Positions 7,817-17,077 of a stretch of DNA of 59,736 nt are shown here, piece by piece; the first letter of the stretch is position 1, and each line of letters opens with the position of its first letter. The notes below the pieces were generated by a model. That model was not told the DNA's origin, ran no database searches, and worked only from the letters and a program-made list of their open reading frames with translations. Origin of the DNA: Vescimonas cirricatena. GTDB lineage: Bacteria > Bacillota > Clostridia > Oscillospirales > Oscillospiraceae. The position numbers and the translations under genes are program-made. The stretch covers positions 1 to 59,736 of the forward strand of contig NZ_JAJEPW010000014.1 in assembly GCF_020687045.1 (NCBI RefSeq), in the 5' to 3' direction.

Positions 7817-8731
7817 ATGCAGTGGTATGAACGTTTGGACGAAAAGATCCGGGATTACCTGCCGGACATGACGGTGGAGCGGGACGTGCCCATGAGCCGC
7901 CACACCTCCTTCCGCATCGGCGGCCCCGCCCGGCGCATGGCCTTTCCGGAAAGCCGGGAGCAGCTGGTGATCCTGCTGGGCCTGGCGGAGGAGTGCGGCA
8001 TCCGGCCGTTTCTGCTGGGCCGGGGCACCAATCTGCTGGTGTCGGACCGGGGGCTGGACACCCTGGTCATCAAAACGGCGGAACGCATGACGAGCATCCG
8101 CCGCCTGGACGACGTGACCTTGGAGGCCGACGTCGGCGTCCTGCTCAGCCGCCTGGCGGTATACGCCCAGCAGGCGGGCCTGGCCGGGCTGGAATTTGCC
8201 CACGGCATCCCCGGAAGCCTGGGCGGCGCGGTTTGCATGAACGCCGGGGCCTACGGCGGCGAGATGCGCCAGGTGGTGACGGAGGTCACCGCCCTGTACC
8301 CCGACGGCATCCGCCGCTTCACCGGGGACCAGGCAGAATTTGCCTACCGGCACAGCCGGTTTCTGGAGGACGGAGCCGTGGTGCTGGGGGCCGTGGTGCG
8401 CCTGACCCCGGACGATCCCGCCGCCATCCGGCAGCGGATGGATGACCTGATGGCCCGGCGCAGGGCCTCCCAGCCCCTGGAATGGCCCAGCGCCGGCAGC
8501 ACCTTCAAGCGGCCGGAGGGCTATTATGCCGGGACCCTCATCGACCAGACGGGCCTGAAGGGCCTGACGGTGGGCGGAGCCCAGGTGTCGGAAAAGCACG
8601 CGGGCTTCGTCATCAACACCGGCAGCGCCACCTGCGCCGACGTGCGGGAGCTGATCCGCCGGGTGCAGGAGGCCGTTTACAAGGCCCACGGCGTCCGGCT
8701 GGAGCCGGAGGTCCGTTTCGTCGGCGAATAA
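7817..8731 (+). CDS. murB: UDP-N-acetylenolpyruvoylglucosamine reductase
   Basis: FAD enzyme of 304 aa that reduces the enolpyruvyl group to make UDP-N-acetylmuramate, the second committed step of peptidoglycan precursor synthesis. FAD-binding signs: 'RHTSFRIGGPA', 'LGRGTNLLVSD' and 'GLEFAHGIPGSLGGAVCMNAGAYGG' (read here in parts). The catalytic Ser region is 'PSAGSTFKRPEG' and the C-terminal motif is 'VSEKHAGFVIN'. This is the type IIb form typical of Firmicutes. Start ATG 7817 has AGGGAG six bases upstream; a TTG at 7802 overlapping the glcK stop is less likely. Confidence 0.96.
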   Translation: MQWYERLDEKIRDYLPDMTVERDVPMSRHTSFRIGGPARRMAFPESREQLVILLGLAEECGIRPFLLGRGTNLLVSDRGLDTLVIKTAERMTSIRRLDDVTLEADVGVLLSRLAVYAQQAGLAGLEFAHGIPGSLGGAVCMNAGAYGGEMRQVVTEVTALYPDGIRRFTGDQAEFAYRHSRFLEDGAVVLGAVVRLTPDDPAAIRQRMDDLMARRRASQPLEWPSAGSTFKRPEGYYAGTLIDQTGLKGLTVGGAQVSEKHAGFVINTGSATCADVRELIRRVQEAVYKAHGVRLEPEVRFVGE

Positions 8732-8753
8732 CCCCGGGAAAAGAGGAAATACA

Positions 8754-9611
8754 ATGGAAATTCTGATCATATCCGGTCTGTCCGGCGGCGGCAAAAGCAA
8801 GGCCGCCTCGTTTCTGGAGGACATCGGCTACTATACCGTGGACAATCTTCCGGCGGAGATGATGATGAAGTTCGCCGGGTTCTGCGCCGCCTCCAGCGGG
8901 CGGTATGACCGAGTGGCCCTGGTGTATGACGTGCGCTCCGGCGAGCCCACGGATATGCTCATCGACACCCTGGAGCAGCTGAAGGCCAGCGGCGTCAACT
9001 GCCGGATGCTGTTTCTGGAGGCGGACACCCCCACCATCATCAACCGCTATAAGGAGACCCGGCGTATGCACCCCCTGCAGGCCAAGGGCCTCAGCGTGGA
9101 GGAGGCTGTACGGCGGGAACGGGCGCTGATGCAGCCGGTGCGGGATCACGCGGATTTCGTGCTGGACACCTCCTCCCTGTCCACGGCCAAGCTCCGCAGT
9201 GAGATGCTGAACCTGTTCGGCACCCCGTCGGACCGGGGCGGGCTCAACGTCAGCGTCCTGTCCTTCGGCTTCAAGCACGGCATCCCCATCGAGTCGGACC
9301 TGGTGTTCGACGTGCGGTTCATGCCCAACCCCTACTATGTGGCGGAGCTGAAAAACAAAACCGGCCTGGACCAGGAGGTCCGGGACTTCGTGTTCTCCTT
9401 CCGCCAGACCCACGAGTTCATGGCCCAGCTGGAGAAAATGATCACCTTCCTGCTGCCGCTGTACAGCGAGGAGGGCAAAACCGTTCTGGTCATCGGCATC
9501 GGCTGCACCGGCGGCCACCACCGCTCCGTGGCCGTGGCCCATGAGCTGGCGGAGTATATCACCCGGATGGGCTATCAGGTGACGGAAAACCACCGGGATA
9601 TCTCCCGGTAA
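8754..9611 (+). CDS. rapZ: RNase adapter / nucleotide-binding protein RapZ (YvcJ)
   Basis: P-loop protein of 285 aa. Walker A is 'GLSGGGKS' near the N-terminus, followed by the diagnostic 'YYTVDNLPAEM'. The C-terminal domain ends with 'IGIGCTGGHHRSVAVA', the conserved metabolite-binding segment of RapZ. In Proteobacteria RapZ senses glucosamine-6-phosphate and adapts RNase E; in Firmicutes (YvcJ) the target is less clear, with a link to competence and cell-wall sugar supply. Located between murB and yvcK, the standard Firmicute order. RBS GAGGAAAT. Confidence 0.95.
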   Translation: MEILIISGLSGGGKSKAASFLEDIGYYTVDNLPAEMMMKFAGFCAASSGRYDRVALVYDVRSGEPTDMLIDTLEQLKASGVNCRMLFLEADTPTIINRYKETRRMHPLQAKGLSVEEAVRRERALMQPVRDHADFVLDTSSLSTAKLRSEMLNLFGTPSDRGGLNVSVLSFGFKHGIPIESDLVFDVRFMPNPYYVAELKNKTGLDQEVRDFVFSFRQTHEFMAQLEKMITFLLPLYSEEGKTVLVIGIGCTGGHHRSVAVAHELAEYITRMGYQVTENHRDISR

Positions 9612-9623
9612 GGAGGTGCGCGT

Positions 9624-10670
9624 ATGGGCGGCTGCTATTCTGTGGCCCCGGAGCACGGCCCCCGCATCGCCGCCGTCGGCGGCGGCACAGGGCTGTCCAC
9701 GCTGCTGCGGGGGCTGAAGCTGTATACGAAAAATCTCACCGCCATCGTCACGGTGGCGGATGACGGCGGCGGCTCCGGCCGCCTGCGGCAGGACCTGGGA
9801 ATGCCCCCGCCGGGGGATATCCGCAGCTGTCTGGAGGCGCTGGCCAACGCCGAGCCTCTGATGGCCCAGCTGATGCACTATCGCTTCCCGGAGGGGACCC
9901 TGGCCGGGCAGAGCTTCGGCAACCTATTTCTGGCGGCCCTGAACGGCATCATGCCCAGCTTTGACCGGGCCGTGGAGAGTATGAGCCAGGTGCTGGCCAT
10001 CACCGGCCGGGTGCTGCCGGTGACCACGGCGGACGTGCAGCTGGAGGCCACCTTTGAAAACGGGGCCAGCGTGGTGGGCGAGAGCCATATCTTCCGCTGC
10101 AAGAAGGAGCAGGACTGCCGCATCCGCCGGGTGCGGCTGATCCCGGAGCATCCCCGCGCCCTTCCGGCGGCCATCGAGGCCCTGGAGCAGGCGGAGGTCA
10201 TCGTTCTGGCCCCCGGAAGCCTGTATACCAGCATCATCCCCAACCTGCTGGTGGACGGTATTGTGGACGCCATCCGCCGCTCCCGGGCACTGAAGGTCTA
10301 CGTCTGCAATGTCATGACCCAGGACGGCGAAACCGAGGGCTACACGGTGTCGGACCACATCCGCGCCCTGTTCAAGCACTCCTGCCCGGGCCTGTTCGAC
10401 CTGTGCCTGACCAATTCCTCCCCCATTCCCCCGGCGGTGGTGCAGCGCTACGCCCTGGAGGGGGCGGAGCCCATCTTCTGCGATCGGGAGGCCGTGGAGG
10501 CCCTGGGGGTGGAGATCATCAGCCGCCCGGTGGCCACGGTGGAAAACGGCCTGGTACGCCACAATCCCGGCCATCTGGCCTGGGAGCTGGTGCAGCTGCA
10601 CAACCAGCGGAATATCCGCCTGGTCTGCCGGGACTCCCACCGCACCACCTGCAACCGCGTAGAAACGTAA
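9624..10670 (+). CDS. yvcK: YvcK-type gluconeogenesis/morphogenesis factor
   Basis: CofD-like protein of 348 aa. It has a glycine-rich N-terminal motif 'AVGGGTGLSTLLRG', 'VADDGGGSGRLR' and 'PPPGDIRSCLEAL'. In Bacillus and relatives YvcK binds UDP-GlcNAc, is needed for normal shape on gluconeogenic carbon sources and affects PBP1 placement. AGGAGGTG precedes ATG at 9624. It is part of the rapZ-yvcK-whiA trio. Confidence 0.94.
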   Translation: MGGCYSVAPEHGPRIAAVGGGTGLSTLLRGLKLYTKNLTAIVTVADDGGGSGRLRQDLGMPPPGDIRSCLEALANAEPLMAQLMHYRFPEGTLAGQSFGNLFLAALNGIMPSFDRAVESMSQVLAITGRVLPVTTADVQLEATFENGASVVGESHIFRCKKEQDCRIRRVRLIPEHPRALPAAIEALEQAEVIVLAPGSLYTSIIPNLLVDGIVDAIRRSRALKVYVCNVMTQDGETEGYTVSDHIRALFKHSCPGLFDLCLTNSSPIPPAVVQRYALEGAEPIFCDREAVEALGVEIISRPVATVENGLVRHNPGHLAWELVQLHNQRNIRLVCRDSHRTTCNRVET

Positions 10671-10684
10671 GAGGAGAACCATCC

Positions 10685-11584
10685 ATGCAGTCCTTTGCAT
10701 ATAAAGTCAAAAGCGAGCTGTGCCGCCAGCCGGTGTCCCGGCAGTGCTGCGCCCGGGCGGAGGCCTATGGGGTGCTGCAGTTCTGCAACACCTTCACCGC
10801 CGCCGAGGTGCGCATCATCACGGAGAATCCCGAGTTTGCCGCCCGGCTGCCCCGGCTGTTCCAGCGGGCCTTTTCCCTGAAATTCGACAGTCTGCCGGAC
10901 GGCACCCGGGACAAGCTGATCTTCCGCATCACCCAGCGCCACAAGCTGGCCCGGATCGTGGACCTGCTGGGCTATGACCCCAGCCTGGTGCTGCACGTGA
11001 ATTTCGGCCTGCTGGAGGACGACTGCTGCCGCACCGCCTTTGTGCGGGGGGCCTTTCTGGCCGGGGGCAGCGTCACGGACCCGGAAAAGCGCTATCACCT
11101 GGAGCTGGCCACCTCCCACACCCAGGCCAGCCGGGAGGTTTCGGCCCTGCTGACGGAGATGGGCTTTCTGCCCCACAGCGTCCGCCGCAGCGGCAGCAGC
11201 GTCATCTATTTCAAGCAGTCCGAGCATATCGAGGACCTGCTGACCACCATCGGCGCCCCGGCGGCGGCCATGGACATCATGACCGCCAAGGTGGACAAGG
11301 AGATCCGCAACGGCGCCAACCGGGCCATGAACTGCGACATGGCCAACGTCAACAAAACCGTGGACGCCGCCCTGGAGCAGATCGCCGGGATTCGGCGGCT
11401 GGAGAGCAGCGGGCGGCTGGCCCAAATGCCGGAGAAGCTGCGCCAGGCGGCCCGGCTGCGGCTGGATAACCCGGAGATGTCCCTGCAGCAGCTGGCAGAG
11501 CGCAGCGACCCGCCGGTGAGCAAGTCCTGCATGAATCACCGGATGCGCAAGCTAATGGAGGAGGCCAACGATGTCCATGAATAA
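10685..11584 (+). CDS. whiA: DNA-binding protein WhiA
   Basis: Protein of 299 aa with an N-terminal LAGLIDADG-like domain ('RTAFVRGAFLAGGSVTDPEK') and a C-terminal helix-turn-helix ('MSLQQLAERSDPPVSKSCMN'). WhiA controls sporulation septation in Streptomyces and influences division and chromosome segregation in Firmicutes. ATG at 10685 ('MQSFAYKVKSELC') has GAGGAGAA upstream. The 3' end overlaps the next gene by 14 bases. Confidence 0.96.
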   Translation: MQSFAYKVKSELCRQPVSRQCCARAEAYGVLQFCNTFTAAEVRIITENPEFAARLPRLFQRAFSLKFDSLPDGTRDKLIFRITQRHKLARIVDLLGYDPSLVLHVNFGLLEDDCCRTAFVRGAFLAGGSVTDPEKRYHLELATSHTQASREVSALLTEMGFLPHSVRRSGSSVIYFKQSEHIEDLLTTIGAPAAAMDIMTAKVDKEIRNGANRAMNCDMANVNKTVDAALEQIAGIRRLESSGRLAQMPEKLRQAARLRLDNPEMSLQQLAERSDPPVSKSCMNHRMRKLMEEANDVHE

Positions 11585-12002
11585 AACCCAACGATGCCAG
11601 GCCGCTGTGGACTACCGGCGGCAGGGCCTGAACTGCAGCCAGTGCCTGCTGGCCGCCTTTCGGGACCGGGCGGGCCTGACCTTGGAGCAGGCCATGGCCC
11701 TGGGAGCCGGTATGGGCGGCGGCGTCCGCTGCGGAAGCATCTGCGGCGCGGTGTCCGCACCGGTGATGCTGCTGGGGACCGCGTGCCCCGACCCCACCGA
11801 CCGCCCTGCCGTCACCGCCGTGGTGAAGGAGTACCAGCGGCGTTTTCTGGAGCGGTTCCACCGGATGGACTGCCGGGAGCTGCTGCGGGCCCAGGATCTG
11901 GAGCCGTCGGAGCTGGCCCTGGAGCTGGCAGGCGGCGACCACTGCGGCCGCCTGATCGTCACGGCGGCGGAGCTCCTCACCGATATGCTGGAGGAGGCGT
12001 GA
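11571..12002 (+). CDS. C_GCAxxG_C_C family redox protein
   Basis: Small Cys-rich protein of 143 aa with the family's spaced motif: 'GLNCSQC', then 'GGGVRCGSICGAVSA', 'MDCREL' and 'GDHCGRLI'. Members are predicted redox or metal-binding proteins, and some carry selenocysteine; here all positions are Cys and no in-frame TGA is needed. GGAGGAGG lies inside whiA before ATG 11571. It sits between whiA and dnaE with a one-base gap to dnaE, so it is co-transcribed and probably coupled. The molecular role is unknown. Confidence 0.88.
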   Translation: MSMNKTQRCQAAVDYRRQGLNCSQCLLAAFRDRAGLTLEQAMALGAGMGGGVRCGSICGAVSAPVMLLGTACPDPTDRPAVTAVVKEYQRRFLERFHRMDCRELLRAQDLEPSELALELAGGDHCGRLIVTAAELLTDMLEEA

Positions 12003-12003
12003 T

Positions 12004-15000
12004 ATGGCCTTTGCCCATCTGCACGTCCACACGGAATACAGTCTGCTGGACGGCGCCTGCCGCATCCGGGACCTGCCGAAGCTGGTGAAGGAGCTGGGCC
12101 AGACGGCGGTGGCCATCACGGACCACGGCGTTATGTACGGCGCCATCGACTTTTACCGGGCCTGCAAGGCCCAGGGCATCCACCCGGTCATCGGGTGCGA
12201 GGTGTATGTGGCCCGGAGGACCCGGCTGGACAAAACCTATGAGCTGGACGCGGAGTCCCGGCACCTGGTGCTGCTGTGTCAGAACGAGACCGGTTACCGG
12301 AACCTGTCGTACCTGGTGAGCCAGGCCTTTGTGGACGGGTTCTATATCAAGCCCCGCATTGATTTGGACCTGCTGCGCCGGCATTCCGAGGGCCTCATCG
12401 GCCTGTCGGCGTGCCTGGCCGGTGAAATTCCCCGCCGCCTGGTCGGCGGCGACTATGAGGGGGCCAAGGAATATGCCCTGACCATGCAGGACATTCTGGG
12501 CAGTGGCAATTTCTATCTGGAGCTTCAGGACCACGGCATTCCCCAGCAGACCACGGTGAACCGGGGCCTGCTGCGCCTGCACCAGGAGACGGGCATTCCC
12601 CTGGTCTGCACCAATGACGCCCACTATCTCCGGAAGGAGGACGCCGAGAGCCACGACGTGCTGCTGTGCATCCAGACCGGCAAGACTGTTGACGATGAAA
12701 ACCGCATGCGCTATGAGCCCCGGAATTTCTACATCCGCTCCACGGAGGAGATGGAGGAGCTGTTCGCCGGTTATCCCGACGCCGTGGAGAACACCCAGCG
12801 CATTGCCGACCGGTGCCAGTTTGACTTCACCTTCGGCAAGTATCACCTGCCGGAGTTCCAGCTGCCGGAGGGGTACGACTCCCCCACCTATCTGCGGGAG
12901 CTGTGCCAGCGTGGCTTCCGGGCGCGCTACGGCGAGAACCCCGCCTATCACAGGCAGCTGGACTATGAGCTGGACATGATCGGGAAAATGGGCTTCACGG
13001 ACTATTTCCTCATCGTCCAGGACTTCGTGAACTATGCCAAGGGCGCGGGGATCCCTGTGGGCCCGGGCCGCGGCTCCGCCGCCGGCAGCATGGTGTCCTA
13101 CTGCCTGCGTATCACGGACATCGACCCCATGCAGTACAGCCTCTATTTCGAGCGGTTCCTGAACCCGGAGCGGGTGTCCATGCCGGATATCGACATGGAT
13201 TTCGGCGACACCCGCCGGGGCGAGGTGGTAGACTATGTCCGGCGCAAGTATGGCGATGACCATGTGGCCCAGATCGTCACCTTCGGCACCATGGCGGCCC
13301 GGGCCGCTATCCGGGATGTGGGCCGGGTGCTGAACATGACGTATGCCGAGACGGACACCGTGGCCAAGCTGGTGCCCACCGGCCCCCACATTACCCTGAA
13401 CGATGCCCTGAAGCTGTCCAAGCAGCTGTCGGACCTGTACCAGCAGGACCCCCGGGTCCACAAGCTCATCGACACCGCCCGGGCCCTGGAGGGAATGCCC
13501 CGGCACGCCTCCACCCACGCCGCCGGCGTGGTCATCACCAAGCGGCCGGTGTACGAATACGTTCCCCTGGCCCGGAACGACGAGTCCATCGTGTGCCAGT
13601 ATACCATGGTGACCCTGGAGGAGCTGGGTCTGCTGAAAATGGACTTTCTGGGCCTGCGGAACCTGACGGTGCTGGACGACGCGGTGAAAATGGTCCAGAA
13701 GGACCACCCGGATTTCCGCCTGGCGGACATTCCCATGGACGACAAGGCCACCTTCGATATGCTGACCCAGGGCAAAACCGGCGGCGTGTTCCAGATGGAG
13801 TCCTCCGGCATGACCGGCGTGTGCCTGGGACTGAAGCCCCAGAACATCGAGGACATCACCGCCATCATCGCCCTGTACCGCCCCGGCCCCATGGATTCCA
13901 TCCCCCGGTTCGTGGCCTGCAAGCACGATCCCTCCCTGGTGACCTATAAGCACCCCAAGCTGGAGCCGATCCTCTCCGGCACCTACGGCTGCATCGTGTA
14001 TCAGGAGCAGGTCATCAAGATCTTCCAGGAGCTGGCCGGTTACTCCCTGGGCCAGGCGGATATGGTCCGCCGGGCCATGTCCAAAAAAAAGGCCAAGGAC
14101 GTGGAGCGGGAGCGGGAGGCCTTCCTCCACGGCGACCCCGCCCGGAACATCCGTGGCTGCGTGGCCAGCGGCATCCCCGAGGCCACGGCCCAGGCCATTT
14201 TCGACGAAATTTACGACTTCGCCAACTACGCCTTCAACAAGGCCCACGCCGTCAGCTATGCGGTGGTGGCCTATCAGACGGCTTATTTCAAGTGCCACTT
14301 CACCCGGGAGTATATGGCCGCCCTGCTGACCTCGGTGCTGGACAACTCCGACAAGGTGGCCGAGTATATCGCCGAGTGCAAGGACTGCGGCATCGCCCTG
14401 CTTCCGCCGGATGTGAACCGCTCCTATGACCGGTTCACCGTGGAGGAGGGGGGCATCCGCTTCGGCCTGGTGGCGGTGAAGAACATCGGCCGGGGCTTCA
14501 TCCAGGCGGTGGTGCGCCAGCGGCAGCAGGACGGTGATTTCACCTCCTTCCAGGATTTCTGCCAGCGGATGTTCGACTGCACGGACATGAACAAGCGGGC
14601 GGTGGAGAACCTCATCCGCTGCGGGGCCTTCGACAGCCTGGGAGCCAAGCGCTCCCAGCTGGTGGCCGTATATGAGCGGGTGCTGGACGGCATCGCCTCC
14701 TCCCGCCGAAAAAATGTGGAGGGGCAGATGGACCTGTTCGGTATGTCCGCCTCCTCCGGGTCCTCTGTGTCCAGCGTCCCCCTGCCGGATATCCCGGAGT
14801 TCACCGCCGTGGAGCGGATGAGCATGGAGAAGGACACCACGGGGCTGTACCTGTCCGGCCACCCTATGGAGGACTACCGTCCTCTGGCCAAGCGGGCCGG
14901 GGCCGTGCCCATCCACGCCATCATGTCCGATTTCGAGGGCCAGGACGGCCCCAAGCGCTTTGCCGACGGCCAGAACGTCACCGTGGCAGGGGTCATCACC

Positions 15001-15480
15001 GCCAGCCGCACCCGCACCACCAAAAACAACACCCTTATGGCCTATGTGACCATCGAGGATGAGCTGGCCTCCATGGAGCTGCTGTGCTTCAGCCGGGTCA
15101 TTGACCAGTGCGGCAGCTATATGCAGGTGAACACCCCGGTGCTGGTAAAGGGCCGTCTGTCCGTCCGGGACGAGAAGCCCCCCCAGATCATGTGCGACTC
15201 CCTGTATCCCCTGGAAAGCGGCCTGCCCCCTATGGAGCAGCCCTCCCGCCGCCCGGCCCAGCGGGAGAGCACCATCTATCTCCGCTTCCCCAGCGCCGAC
15301 AGCCCCGCCTTCCGGCACATCAAGCTGGTGATGACCATGTTTGAGGGCTCCACCCCGGTGAAGATCCGCCTGGCGGACACCGGAAAGCTCCTGGGCACCC
15401 ACTGCCTGAATCACCCGGCCCTGCTGCAGGAGTGCCGGGAATGGCTGGGAGAGGAAAACGTGGTGGTCAAGAAAAAATAG
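12004..15480 (+). CDS. dnaE: DNA polymerase III subunit alpha
   Basis: Replicative polymerase of 1158 aa. Order visible: PHP domain from residue 3 ('FAHLHVHTEYSLLDG', 'AITDHGVMYGAIDF'), palm with 'GPGRGSAAGSMVSYCL' and the catalytic 'PDIDMDFGDTRR' near 394-405, thumb/fingers including 'HASTHAAGVVI', helix-hairpin-helix near 830-860, and a C-terminal OB domain ('VTVAGVITASRTR'). The length fits DnaE1 rather than the short DnaE3. There is no proofreading domain, as in the family. The RBS is GGAGGAGG at the end of the previous gene. A strong hairpin terminator follows. Confidence 0.97.
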   Translation: MAFAHLHVHTEYSLLDGACRIRDLPKLVKELGQTAVAITDHGVMYGAIDFYRACKAQGIHPVIGCEVYVARRTRLDKTYELDAESRHLVLLCQNETGYRNLSYLVSQAFVDGFYIKPRIDLDLLRRHSEGLIGLSACLAGEIPRRLVGGDYEGAKEYALTMQDILGSGNFYLELQDHGIPQQTTVNRGLLRLHQETGIPLVCTNDAHYLRKEDAESHDVLLCIQTGKTVDDENRMRYEPRNFYIRSTEEMEELFAGYPDAVENTQRIADRCQFDFTFGKYHLPEFQLPEGYDSPTYLRELCQRGFRARYGENPAYHRQLDYELDMIGKMGFTDYFLIVQDFVNYAKGAGIPVGPGRGSAAGSMVSYCLRITDIDPMQYSLYFERFLNPERVSMPDIDMDFGDTRRGEVVDYVRRKYGDDHVAQIVTFGTMAARAAIRDVGRVLNMTYAETDTVAKLVPTGPHITLNDALKLSKQLSDLYQQDPRVHKLIDTARALEGMPRHASTHAAGVVITKRPVYEYVPLARNDESIVCQYTMVTLEELGLLKMDFLGLRNLTVLDDAVKMVQKDHPDFRLADIPMDDKATFDMLTQGKTGGVFQMESSGMTGVCLGLKPQNIEDITAIIALYRPGPMDSIPRFVACKHDPSLVTYKHPKLEPILSGTYGCIVYQEQVIKIFQELAGYSLGQADMVRRAMSKKKAKDVEREREAFLHGDPARNIRGCVASGIPEATAQAIFDEIYDFANYAFNKAHAVSYAVVAYQTAYFKCHFTREYMAALLTSVLDNSDKVAEYIAECKDCGIALLPPDVNRSYDRFTVEEGGIRFGLVAVKNIGRGFIQAVVRQRQQDGDFTSFQDFCQRMFDCTDMNKRAVENLIRCGAFDSLGAKRSQLVAVYERVLDGIASSRRKNVEGQMDLFGMSASSGSSVSSVPLPDIPEFTAVERMSMEKDTTGLYLSGHPMEDYRPLAKRAGAVPIHAIMSDFEGQDGPKRFADGQNVTVAGVITASRTRTTKNNTLMAYVTIEDELASMELLCFSRVIDQCGSYMQVNTPVLVKGRLSVRDEKPPQIMCDSLYPLESGLPPMEQPSRRPAQRESTIYLRFPSADSPAFRHIKLVMTMFEGSTPVKIRLADTGKLLGTHCLNHPALLQECREWLGEENVVVKKK

Positions 15481-15484
15481 GCAA

Positions 15485-15511
15485 AAGCCCCCGCCGGATG
15501 GCGGGGGCTTT
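15485..15511. terminator. Bidirectional terminator between dnaE and 15523 gene
   Basis: AAGCCCCCGCC-GGAT-GGCGGGGGCTT, flanked by A-rich sequence on the left and TTTGC on the right. It serves two convergent genes. Confidence 0.85.
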
Positions 15512-15522
15512 GCTATTCTCGG

Positions 15523-16359
15523 TCAGTGGCAGGCGCAGTAGCTGCGGGTGGCGGCGTAGTCCTTGGGCATCTCCAGGGTGCTGGGCGGGAAGAACTCCCC
15601 GATGGGGAAGGCCACGTTGCGGAACAGGCCGCAGGGGTCCTCCTGATCGCCGCAGCTGCACTCCGCCTGGGGGATGCAGTAGTCATACACCGGGATCAGC
15701 AGCTGGGTGTCCCGCTCCAGCCGCACCAGGGTGAACTGCCCCAGGGTCACATAGAACCGGCGGCGGCCGCCATCGTCAAACACCAGCTCCTCGCCGAAGC
15801 TGCGGGCGATGAAGGCCGGGATCTCCGTCAGGCCGCACTCGCAGCACCGGGGCTTGCAGCCGTCGTCCACCCGGGTGTCCAGCACGATGGGGTCCACGGC
15901 CTCCACCACGGCGGTGGGCAGATTGGTGCGCATCCGGCCGGGGATATCCAGCTCGTCGATGACGGTGTCGGAGGAGAAGATCTTGGCGCTGCCCTCGCTG
16001 CCGAACAGGATGCAGCGCTTGTCGAACACGCACAGGCCCTCGGCCCCGGCGCACCGGGGCGTCCCGGTGCCCACCTGCAACGTCACCCGATAGAAAAACC
16101 GCATATCGATGGAGTAGAAGCCCCGGTTGAAGGTCACCGGCTCCACGTCGGTGTACACATACAGCAGCTCCGCCGTGCCGCCCCGGACCATCTGGCACCC
16201 GGACAGCAGCTCCATGGCCGACGCCGTGGGATAGAACCGCAGGTCCTCCACGCAGTCCTTATCCCGGCAGGAGTCGAAGATCTTCCGTGTATGGATACAA
16301 ACGGACTCGCGAACGCTGCTCAGATCGCAGACCGGGCCCGGCATTCCGTTTTCAGGCAT
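15523..16359 (-). CDS. Conserved Cys-rich clostridial protein, function unknown
   Basis: Protein of 278 aa with no signal peptide or membrane segment, and about 16 cysteines. It begins 'MPENGMPGPVCDL', followed by 'VCIHTRKIFDSCRDKDCVED', 'VEPVTFNRGFYSIDMRFFYR' and Cys pairs 'KPRCCECG' and 'AECSCGDQEDPC', ending '...SYCACH'. I recall unnamed Clostridia proteins with the 'DSCRDKDC' pattern, but no assigned function. The repeated beta-strand pattern and the many Cys would suit a cross-linked spore-coat or shell protein; that is speculation. GGGAGG lies 8 bases before the ATG (16357-16359). Convergent with dnaE. Confidence 0.75.
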   Translation of the reverse strand: MPENGMPGPVCDLSSVRESVCIHTRKIFDSCRDKDCVEDLRFYPTASAMELLSGCQMVRGGTAELLYVYTDVEPVTFNRGFYSIDMRFFYRVTLQVGTGTPRCAGAEGLCVFDKRCILFGSEGSAKIFSSDTVIDELDIPGRMRTNLPTAVVEAVDPIVLDTRVDDGCKPRCCECGLTEIPAFIARSFGEELVFDDGGRRRFYVTLGQFTLVRLERDTQLLIPVYDYCIPQAECSCGDQEDPCGLFRNVAFPIGEFFPPSTLEMPKDYAATRSYCACH

Positions 16360-16450
16360 GAAATAAACCTCCCATTAAGTAATGAAGGGGCTGGCTGCGC
16401 CCTTCACTCCAGTGTATGGCCGCCGGGCGGCGGTGGTGCGGAAAAAAGCC

Positions 16451-16479
16451 TGTACAAATCCGGGGATTTCCGGTATAAT
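16451..16479 (+). promoter_or_regulatory. Promoter of DUF4364 gene
   Basis: TGTACA (16451-16456), 17 bases, TATAAT (16474-16479), about 30 bases before the start codon. The -35 lies in CTGTACAA, one base off the CTGTACAG palindrome seen at 22822 and 48789. Confidence 0.7.
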
Positions 16480-16510
16480 AAAGGAAACAAGACGAGAGGA
16501 TGGGGTGCAT

Positions 16511-17041
16511 ATGGCCGCCGGATTCATTCACGACAAGCTGGAGATCAAGTTTCTGATCCTGTATATCGCCGCCCGGGTGTCGGAGCCTCTGCCGCCGGAG
16601 GGGATGCAGGAGCTGACCATGTGCGACGACGGCATCGACTACTTTGCCTATGCCGAGTGCCTCAACGATCTGGTGCAGACGGAGCACCTGCGCCTGACGG
16701 AGGAGGGCTGCTACGCCATCACCCCCAAGGGGCTGAAAAACAGCGAGATCTGCGAGTCCAGCCTCCCCTACTCCGTGCGCCTGCGGACGGATAAGAACGT
16801 GGCGGAATACAACCGCCGCCTGCTGCGGAAAAACCAGGTGCAAAGCCGGGTCATCCCCCGGGAAAACGGCTCCTATGTGGTGGAGCTGCGCCTGCAGGAC
16901 GATGTGGACAGCATCCTGCACCTGGAGCTCACCGCCGCCACCGAGGCCATGGCCCGGGACCTGGCGGACCGGTTCCGGAAGGACCCGGAGGGCATCTACA
17001 CCCGGCTGCTGTCGGCCCTGTATCCCCCTGCGGAACAATAA
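16511..17041 (+). CDS. DUF4364 family protein (winged-helix-like)
   Basis: Protein of 176 aa. 'DKLEIKFLILYIAARV', 'LTMCDDGIDYFAYAECLNDL' and 'CYAITPKGLKNSEICESSLP' are the family's conserved blocks. The N-terminal half reads as a winged helix (PadR/MarR-like fold) followed by a small alpha-beta domain. The family is confined mainly to Clostridia and its function is not established; a transcriptional role is inferred from the fold. I chose ATG 16511 (weak RBS AGAGGA) since it lies just after a good promoter. Single-gene transcript with a terminator after it. Confidence 0.88.
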   Translation: MAAGFIHDKLEIKFLILYIAARVSEPLPPEGMQELTMCDDGIDYFAYAECLNDLVQTEHLRLTEEGCYAITPKGLKNSEICESSLPYSVRLRTDKNVAEYNRRLLRKNQVQSRVIPRENGSYVVELRLQDDVDSILHLELTAATEAMARDLADRFRKDPEGIYTRLLSALYPPAEQ

Positions 17042-17045
17042 GAAC

Positions 17046-17076
17046 AAAACGAGGAGAGCGGCGCTCTCCTCGTTTT
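17046..17076. terminator. Bidirectional terminator
   Basis: AAAACGAGGAGAGC-ggc-GCTCTCCTCGTTTT between the convergent DUF4364 and PBP genes. Confidence 0.85.
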
Positions 17077-17077
17077 C

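Noticed and set aside
10403..10684. N-terminal extension of whiA
   Set aside because: The frame runs antisense-like inside yvcK; the ATG at 10685 has a strong RBS and gives the normal WhiA length.
11571..12002. Selenoprotein gene
   Set aside because: The family can contain selenocysteine, but all motif positions here are Cys codons and the frame has no internal TGA.
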